Origin: Delphinapterus leucas
Taxonomy: Eukaryota; Chordata; Mammalia; Artiodactyla; Monodontidae
Direction: 5' to 3'
Assembly: GCF_002288925.2 (NCBI RefSeq)
Contig: NW_022098050.1
Location: 5,099,882-5,163,881 of the forward strand
DNA: 64,000 nt
The translations under genes and the position numbers were made by a program. A model generated the notes under the pieces. The model had not been told where the DNA came from. It made no database searches and worked only from the letters and a program-made list of their open reading frames with translations. Shown here in pieces: positions 57,101 through 64,000 of this stretch (positions are counted from its first letter, which is position 1; every line of letters begins with the position of its first letter).

Positions 57101-58210
57101 CTCCCGGGAAGCTTTGACTCCCCGCTACCTACGCGAGCGCTGGCTCCCCTCCTCCCCTCCCCTCCCTTCCCCCACCAGTGCTCAGGCAGCTTGGAGCTCG
57201 CAGGCGGCGGCAGGGCTTTGTCATCGGAACGCACACACAGACACGCACACGCGCGCACCCGGCCACCACGGGACCGCGGCAGCCGCTGCGCCGTGTGCTT
57301 CTTCGTTGCGCTCCTCTCCCCGCCCCCTCTTTTTAAGAGCTGCTCCAAATCCTTTCTTCCGTCTTTTATGTGTGCGGTCCTTTTAATCGAGGAGCTCGGG
57401 AAGCATTTTAGAGGGGGCTCCCGCGGGGCGCAAGACCGCAGGACTCAGGACGCGCGCGGAGAGGACGCGTGGGCAGCTGGGCTTTGTTCTGCCCCTTGCC
57501 GGCGTCCCGAGGGCGGAAAAGCCTCTGCCGCGCTGGGGCCCACCGGTGAATCGGCGGGCTAAGCACTTAGCACTTCCCCACCCCCACCAAAACTGGAACG
57601 TGAAATCCCCTCCGGAGTTCACTCCGGACTTGGTCCGGGTGGGGCGTATCGCCTTGGGGAGGGTCTCCTGGTCCACAAGTGGCTCTCCCCATATAGACAA
57701 ATGTGCAGTGTCATTATGGTGGTTCCTGTTGCTCGAGGCCCCGGGGGTGCTCCCGCGGCGCGCGCGCACCCCACGTCTACACGGCCCGGAGAGCGAGAGG
57801 GGGGCCCAGGGGCTGAGACTCGCCGGGACGCTGCCTGGAGGAGACGCCGTGTCGGGCTCTCCCGCACCTCCCGGCTGCCTTCCGGGACCGCGAGCACAGA
57901 GCCAGGGCGGCCTCTCGCCTTTCATTACCGGGCCTACGAAAGCAGCAGCCCAGGCAAATATGTAGCTATTAAAATTAATCGCCCTGCGTTGTCAGCTGAA
58001 CATAATGCAAATTATTTATGGGCTGTCTGCGCAATATTTATCATCGTGCAGGCTCCGGGCGCTTCGTGCCTCCCGGCCTCCCCCGCCCGCTCAGGCCCGC
58101 GCAGGGCGAAGCTGCGCGCAGGCTGCGGCGGCCAGAGGGCTCTGGGCACCCAAATGGGGTTCCGAGGGCGAGGCCACGCACCAGGCTGCCTTCTAGGCCA
58201 AGAGACTGAC
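57100..58210. promoter_or_regulatory. CpG island G with an AT-rich core
   Basis: CpG-rich at 57180-57300, 57400-57560, 57740-57920 and 58060-58190. Between them lie AT-rich or complex segments at 57660-57735 and 57935-58050. Frames on both strands are low-complexity. Candidate promoter/enhancer hub; no exon is recognised. Confidence 0.65.
57935..58055. promoter_or_regulatory. AT-rich core in CpG island G, candidate strongly conserved element
   Basis: The segment holds ttaaaattaatcgccctgcg, gtcagctgaacataatgc and ttatttatgggctgtctgc, with a perfect POU octamer ATGCAAAT at 58005-58012 and an E-box CAGCTG a few bases before it. The sequence is complex and repeat-free, very unlike its GC-rich flanks. 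This is the segment I would most expect to be deeply conserved; that is a prediction. Confidence 0.45.
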
Positions 58211-58920
58211 TTTGGTTTCTGACACTCATTCCACATTTGTTGAAGGCCTACTACGTGCAAAATCAAGAGGTCTGCAAAATTAGGGGGGAGTGAAAAAAAA
58301 ATTGGAGAAACTGGAACAAAGAGACAAGCTAGGGCCGGAGGGGCGATGCAGGCGGAGGCTTCTCGGCTGCCCAAGTGAATTTTCTGAGACCCAAGTCTGT
58401 CCTCCAACTCGGGAAACCCACGTTTGCCGAAGCTGGATTCGCACTCAGGGAAACCGAGAGCATCGGAGGTGCCCGACAGATTCGAGTACAACGCTGTCGA
58501 CTGGAACAGGAATTTGGTGTCCTTCGAGCCTCAAAACTTGTTTGCAGATCGCAGATAACACATTAACTGCTAATTGTCGAAATCGGCCAACCATTTAGTT
58601 TATCACTGCTGGGGGCCCCTTGGTATTCGCTGCACTTTTTATATGTAAAAACAGCCTTGGTACCTCCTAAACTGCTTTTGTGTGGCTTTTGTTTCTCTTT
58701 CAAATACGGTGTTTTAAAAAACAGCAGCAACACGCCACCCCACCCCCTCTCCAACCAAGCCTTCTCGTTTCAAAAAAAAAAAGAAAAAAAAAAAAACAAA
58801 CCCAGGAGGAGAAATAATCTATAGGACAATCCCCCCCTACCGGTCGGCGCTGGCGTTAGGGCTTTTTACGCAGATCTAGTCGCCCTGGCCTGCAGAGGTA
58901 AACAGGCTTTCTGCACCGTT
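58210..58920. other. unique sequence, A-run
   Basis: A-rich stretch at 58770-58798. Apart from an AT patch just before island H (gctaattgaatcacg near 58921), no motif, repeat family or exon. Confidence 0.4.
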
Positions 58921-58924
58921 GCTA

Positions 58925-59250
58925 ATTGAATCACGAGGGGAAGAACGGCGGCTGCGGGCGGGGGAGGCCTAGGGATCCGGGCCGGGTGCCAGGGAGGGGA
59001 GGGCGCAGCACGAGGGGCGTTGGGGTGGTGGCGAGTAGATCCTGCCCGGAGGCCTCCGGGCCTGGCCGGGGAGAGAAAGGTCGGTGGGCGGTCCAGCCAG
59101 AGGCCCCCGCTTGCAGTCTGCGAGGCTGAGCGAATGCGCTGCCTAGGCCTCTATCCCCAACGCGCCTGGGCGCCACCTGGGGCCGGTCACGCTGCGTGAG
59201 TCCATCTGCGGGGAAGGAGGTCACCTGGCGCCCCCTCCCACACACAGTTT
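58925..59250. promoter_or_regulatory. CpG island H (about 0.3 kb)
   Basis: Short CpG-rich patch. One low-complexity frame on each strand, no domain. It may belong functionally with island G or I. Confidence 0.5.
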
Positions 59251-60230
59251 TAGCAGTTCTGGGCCTTCAGGGCGCAGAGGCAGGCCTAGGTCTTTCTTAT
59301 GTTCATTTTAAGCAAATTATTGCCCTTCGTCACTGTCCCCACCCTAAACGCCAGTCACCTCGCCCAAAGCTGATCACGCCCGAGTCAGGGCCTCCTTCCG
59401 GGGTTCTGGGGGGTAGCGTGGCTATCTATAGCATCTGCTCTCCAGACTAAGAGAGGATACGGGAGCCACAAAGCTACTTAGAATTTACATTCTTCATCCA
59501 GTTTTCTTCTCCTTAAAATGTGATTTGACCCAATTTAGAGGTCTTTTTTCTTTCCATTTAACCCCACTTTTGACAGGGATTTTTCTTAGAGCATTCCAAA
59601 GATTCTCCCATTGCCTCAGAAACTTAATTTGAAGTGATGTAAACGAAAAGGATGTTCAAAATCTTAAACAGCTTTTGGATTCCCTTTGTACATTCCTGCA
59701 TGGATTTGAGGAAGAGCTGGTTTTTACTTTGTTTTGTTTTTTAATCAGCAAATCACTGTGTTTTCTAGGGTAAGAGACATTGAACATTAGTCACAGTGAT
59801 GTGCAGGGGGGTCAGGCCCCGTTTACAAAGTGCTTGAAGACTTTGGTTCTCAGAATCCCACCTGAGAGGGACAGGATGAGTGTTACTGTTCCCATTTACA
59901 GATAAGGAGACAGACTCCCCCCCCCACCAAGTTTCAGGAATCTAGTCTTCCTCATTGAACTGCGGCCAGAAGCCTTCTGAAACCTGCCAGCTCCTGCCTG
60001 CATCTACCCTCCTCCAGGTCAATGTCATATAGCAAATGCTGCATCCTTTTCTGAGATGTGTCTACCGAGACCCCAGCCACCCTCTGGGTTGAAGCAGCCC
60101 CGACGGCTCACATTTTAGGCATCTCTTTCCACAGCCTGCAAACCGCACGGGATAGTCTCTTACAACCGTCTGTTTACTCACTTCCCTCCACCGGGTCAAT
60201 TCCGATTCCAGGCCCGGGAGGACAATTTTA
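59250..60230. other. unique sequence with one worn MIR
   Basis: Minus-strand MIR core at about 59825-59925 (catttacagataaggagac). The rest is AT-richer and unique. No exon. Confidence 0.45.
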
Positions 60231-60440
60231 AAGTGTTTCTCCAGACAGACCCTCTGGCCGCGCCGGAAGTGTTTTATGGACCTGTGAGCCGAGTTAATCC
60301 CAGGAGGGGCGGCAGGATTAGTCCCTGGTGTGGGTGGGGGATTCCTGTATTAAACTTTAATCCCCATGGGAGAAGAGATGGGGGACGGGTGGCTATGGCA
60401 ATGTGTGCCCCCCCATTAAACTCCCAGATTTGGGCCGAGG
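60230..60440. promoter_or_regulatory. cluster of OTX/PITX-type TAATCC motifs
   Basis: TAATCC at 60295-60300, GGATTA at 60315-60320 (reverse) and TAATCC at 60358-60363, three copies in 69 bp. TAATCC is the site of K50 homeodomain proteins (OTX, PITX, GSC, CRX). Repeat-free, next to CpG island I. Confidence 0.45.
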
Positions 60441-60479
60441 CGGATGGAAACTGAGGTATGTGGATACCCCAAAGCCTCG

Positions 60480-61438
60480 ATCCTCGGCGAGGCGGGGTGC
60501 AAGGGGGGAGGGCGCCCCGCGCAGACGCACCCTGGGAGACCAGTGAGGACATCGAGGGCGAGTGGAGAGCGCGGTAGTGTGCTTTTTTCCCCCCAGGTTT
60601 TATCCTTCCCTCCCTGGCAAGGAGGAGAGCCGCAACCCGGAGAGGGAGCCGGAAAGAAGCACTTAATCACCGGCGTCTCGCTGCTCGTCACGCGAAGATG
60701 GCAGCGGCTCCCCTGTGTTTCAAGGTTCCGGGAAAGGCGTGTGTTCTGCCTTAGGCGCGCTGGCTGCTGCGCTCCCTCCCTCAGCTCGGCAGCCGGCCGG
60801 GGTCTCGGAGCCTCTCTCAACGCCCGCAAGTGCGGGTAGGCCAGCCTGCCGCCTGGCCAGCCTGTCCCTCCTCGGGCCCGGCGGTGGCTAGGGTAGCGGG
60901 GGCCCGTGGGTCTTCGCGGTCTAAAAGTAAAGGCTCGAGGATGTGACATGGGGAGCTGATCGCCCAGCCGCCTCCGATCACAACAGCCCCCGCCCCAAGA
61001 CACACAGAGCCACACTGTGGCCCGAGCACGCTGGGCGTCAAGCTGCGGCCAATACAAGACATGCAGGGTAGACTCCCAGTAGCGGTGGCCGGAGACCCGG
61101 CCAGCCTTTGCGGAGAGGGTATTTATCGCCACCGCCACCCACGCGTAGGCCCCACTGTGTAGCCTTCCCCTTTGACTCCCCGGGCCATCATGAAACAGAG
61201 AGCGCACAGGTCCCCCCCAGCCGCCGCCACTTCCGGGGAAGTTGGGGATCCCCAGGCCTGGCTGCACGTCCCAGGGGTGCCAGCATGTGCACGGACCCTG
61301 GGGAGGACCAGGGCAGCGCGGTCCCTCCCCACCCGGATTCTTCCCCGGTGCAGCACACAACCGCCACGGGCTTCCGAAGCGCCGGAGAGGGGAGGAGGAA
61401 GGGAAGGCGGAGGCCCGGGAGGCGGGCTGCGCGCTTGA

Positions 61439-61469
<31 letters not shown>

Positions 61470-61840
61470 ACACGCGCAGGCGCGCGCGCCCGGAAAGGGG
61501 GACGAGTGTTTGGGGGAGGCAGGGTGAGTGTGAGCAACCCGGAACCAGCCGTCCCAATCGGGACTTGTTTAGCTGGCCTCTCCAGCCCCCGGCCGTGAGG
61601 CTGCGTGCCCAGGGCTGGCGGCTCAAGCGGAGGGGAGCCAGGAGGTGCGGAAGGCGTTGCCGGGCGTCCGGCCAGCTCCGCGAGAAGAGCCCGGCGGCGC
61701 GCCCGGAGCCCAGGGACCGGCGTGACCCAGCCGCCCCCGCAGGCGGTAGTTTAGCTCCGCCTCCCGGGACCACTGACTCTCGGCGATAAGGAGTTCCTCG
61801 GCAATCGGCTGTCCCCAGTGCCCAGTCACCTCCGGCGGAC
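60480..61840. promoter_or_regulatory. CpG island I (about 1.4 kb)
   Basis: Dense CpG throughout. A YY1-like aagatggcagc at 60695-60705 on the plus strand has an ATG opening just 18 codons. The 373-codon minus-strand frame over the whole island runs through the CA/GT repeat (an HTHTHT tract) and has no domain, so I reject it as a gene. Likely promoter-type island without assignable gene. Confidence 0.75.
61441..61478. repeat. (GT)14 and CG-rich alternating tract
   Basis: About 14 GT units run into tacacgcgc. Alternating purine-pyrimidine favours Z-DNA within island I. Confidence 0.95.
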
Positions 61841-61844
61841 GTGA

Positions 61845-62085
61845 CCGCCGGATGCTATGTGGCGAGGTGGGGCGAGGGGCCTTTGCACTGCCTTCCCTGG
61901 TCCCTTCTCCGCCGCGGAGCCACAGTAACGTGCAAAATAAGGGCCAAATGTCGGGCTTCCTCATCTCTTCCCATAACCCTTTGGAAGGTGGGGGGTCCAA
62001 CACACCCCCCCAAACAGCTCACCTTCACTACACAACACTGGGGAGGCAGCACAGCCCTACATTCCTCAGTCGGGGGGCGATCCTG
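61845..62085. other. unique sequence after island I
   Basis: Middling GC, no repeat or exon seen. Confidence 0.35.
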
Positions 62086-62087
62086 GC

Positions 62088-62262
62088 CATAGCCCAAACT
62101 GTGCAACAAAGCCGCTTAACAGTTCTGGGCCTCGGTGTCCTTATCTGTAAAGTGATACCAATAACGTGTCTAACTCACGGGGTTGTTTTCAGGATAAGAG
62201 TTAATACATAAAGTGCATAGAGCTCTGCCTGGCATACAATGCTACAATGTTTGTTGTTAGGG
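62088..62262 (+). repeat. MIR SINE
   Basis: The order is ccgcttaacagttctgggcctc, ggtgtccttatctgtaaagtg, cacggggttgttttcagg and tctgcctggcatacaatgc. A clear plus-strand MIR. Confidence 0.85.
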
Positions 62263-62264
62263 TT

Positions 62265-62800
62265 TGGTACCCTCTTACCAGGCTGAAGCAGGTGAAGGTG
62301 GGGTTTGCACAGGGTAGAAAGGGCACTGCTGCCCACAAAAGAAGGCAAAATGGGCTCAAACTGTCTCCACTAGATTTCCCCTTAAAGACCCTCGTGTGTG
62401 GTAGGGATGGAAGGGGGAACTTTGCTTTAATGGTGCTCATTTAGACTGGATTAATGGGAAGCTCCTGCTAGGGCTCAGGCACAATTACCCACCCTCTCCC
62501 TGAGGCCTTGGGCGAACAGCACTGGTTTAGAGGACGTCCAGTAGACTCTTCCAGGACACCCTTTCTGATGGCTCAAGGCCACCTCCTATAAATCAGTTCT
62601 TAGAGGCGCTGGGCAAAAGCCACATCCTCTGGGGATGTAAGTTAGCCAGATTTTTAACACTGGTCCAGAGCTGGCAGGCGGCAGGCCCCAGTCCCTGGGC
62701 TGCTGGTGAGTCTCATTTTAGAGACTCACAAATGCACCACTATTTACGTACATAGAACGGGTCAGATTTCTAATTTCAAAAAGCTTCCCATTTCCTTTGA
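62265..62800. other. unique sequence, nothing recognised
   Basis: AT-balanced, repeat-free; no exon or motif of note. Confidence 0.4.
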
Positions 62801-63350
62801 AATGGGGTCTCCTGCGCGATGGGGCGGAGTTGGGGCAAAGAAGCGCCCCGAGGAGGCCTCGGCGCCACTCACTCCCCGCCTGGCCTCTCCCAGGTCACTC
62901 ATAATTCATTAGGTGGGACAGCCTTTTCCTTTTCAAAGACAACGCAAATGGCCTTTCCCTTACGTGGCTGCCGGCGTTCGCCTAATCACTGAAATGTGCT
63001 GGCGGTGCGCTCTCGCTCTTGCAGTTGATCCTTATCGGAACTGTGCGTGCCAGGCGGCCAGCCCCGCGAAAGACAAAGACGCGGGTGCCTCCGGGTTTGC
63101 TCCCGAAGCCTCAGGGTCACCTCCGGGGCTTCCCCTTCACAGCCTCTGGCTCCCAAGCCGCTGCCGGCCAGCCTCCGGAACAAACTCGCAGCCTGAAGTC
63201 AGAATTCCAGTTCTCGAGCGCCACCCGGAGCGTTCACTTTTCCCCTCCTCCAAGGCCGCGTGGTGCGCGAGTGAGAGTCCGAGGGCGGCGGGAGCAGACG
63301 TTTGGGGCCGGGGGCCGGGGGCGGGGACTCCCCGGCACCCAGCAGCAAGA
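62800..63350. promoter_or_regulatory. CpG island J with an AT-rich pocket
   Basis: CpG-rich at 62810-62890 and 63040-63340. Between them, gtcactcataattcattagg (from 62894) and cctttcccttacgtggctgcc, gcctaatcactgaaatg give TAAT-type motifs. Frames have no domain. Confidence 0.5.
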
Positions 63351-64000
63351 ACGCAGGTTAAAGAAAAAGGCAAGAGAAAAACGTGGGCTTATAAAAGCCA
63401 AAACCCAGGACCATCTAGTCTGAAGTACAAACAACCTCAGGAGGGAGTTTGCAAGGAGCAAGCAACCCCCATATAGAAACTACAACTAAACGTAATCCCC
63501 ATTTAGAGTTATAGTAAGAGTCCTCGAAGGTGGAGTGCAAAGGGGACCGCGGTTTCTTAGGACACACACGGGCTGTGCTAAGATACATCATGCTCAGCCC
63601 GGCACCTCCTGCACACGCGTTTAATAGCAGGCAGAGAGCGGAGTTTCATCTACAGATCAACTAGTTCTCACAGTATTTATAACTGACTCAACGTTTACTT
63701 GATTTTTTTAAAAACAGATTTATCTTGCTTGAAAGATACATTAACAACCTGTATTTAGATGAGCTAAGTTCTCTCAGCTGTCTGCCCATGTCTGTCTGGT
63801 CTCTCTAAGAATCCACGTTTTCTAGCCCGGGAAGGGGCAGACTCCTCCTTCGGCGGTTTCCTGGCTTGGGGCCCATCCTCCCCAAGCACCGGGAACGGAG
63901 ACGGCCGCATTAATACTCGCGGGCAGCCTGTTCTGACCTATACTGTCATTTTTTCCATCGGTCAGAATCGGGCTTGGGGGGGGGGTGTTCTCCTCCGAGG
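63350..64000. other. unique AT-richer sequence to window end
   Basis: Repeat-free by eye; AT-rich at 63670-63770 (tttatcttgcttgaaagatac), with a run of G near 63976. The final 200 bases are GC-richer and may begin another island beyond the window. Confidence 0.4.

Noticed and set aside
60416..61537. 373-codon minus-strand open frame over CpG island I
   Set aside because: It runs through a GT/CA microsatellite (HTHTHT tract) and GC-rich low-complexity DNA; no domain, and equal-length shadows exist on the other strand. Long frames are expected where stop codons are rare.

Overview
This is a mammalian window, and almost certainly from a whale, most likely a toothed whale. The evidence is the repeats. 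There are ten tRNA-derived SINEs of the CHR type (opening with cttccctggtgg and carrying a pol III B box such as ggttcgagccc). Two of them (15640 and 19345) have the 'gcggctgggcccgtgagccatggccgctgag' type body that I know as abundant in odontocete genomes. Ruminant Bov-tA and BovB elements were not seen. A cetartiodactyl-type L1 3' end (18884-19335) and older mammalian MIR, L2-like and MaLR repeats complete the picture. The species cannot be named from this alone.

I recognise no protein-coding exon, tRNA, rRNA, snRNA or microRNA gene anywhere in the 64 kb. The long open frames lie in GC-rich DNA or in microsatellites, have low-complexity P/A/R/G composition, and show no known domain. The window is best read as non-coding DNA.

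The layout has three parts. (1) 1-7950 is an almost continuous block of CpG-island DNA with small AT-rich pockets. (2) 8000-33300 is ordinary repeat-bearing intergenic or intronic DNA that holds all ten CHR SINEs, the L1 pieces and most MIR and MaLR copies. (3) 33600-64000 has few repeats. It holds further CpG islands (about 35690-39130, 42160-47680, 48970-49460, 57100-58200, 58925-59250, 60480-61840, 62800-63350) separated by AT-rich, repeat-free stretches that look like conserved non-coding elements, plus one AT-rich repeat-bearing interval (49540-55480).

Many orphan CpG islands, repeat depletion, and AT-rich pockets with homeodomain, POU, GATA and OTX/PITX-type motifs are, as a general rule, typical of the regulatory surroundings of vertebrate developmental transcription-factor genes and Polycomb domains. 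Which gene this window serves I could not determine. Individual observations are the GATA cluster at 1714-1835, the triple TAATCC cluster at 60295-60363, AT pockets inside CpG islands (44773-44815, 57940-58050), an inverted repeat at 40120-40147, a YY1-type promoter motif in the 49 kb island, nested retroelements with readable target-site duplications, and a 67-bp tandem duplication inside an old LTR. Repeat family names are from memory of consensus sequences and were not checked by a masking program; CpG-island limits are by eye.
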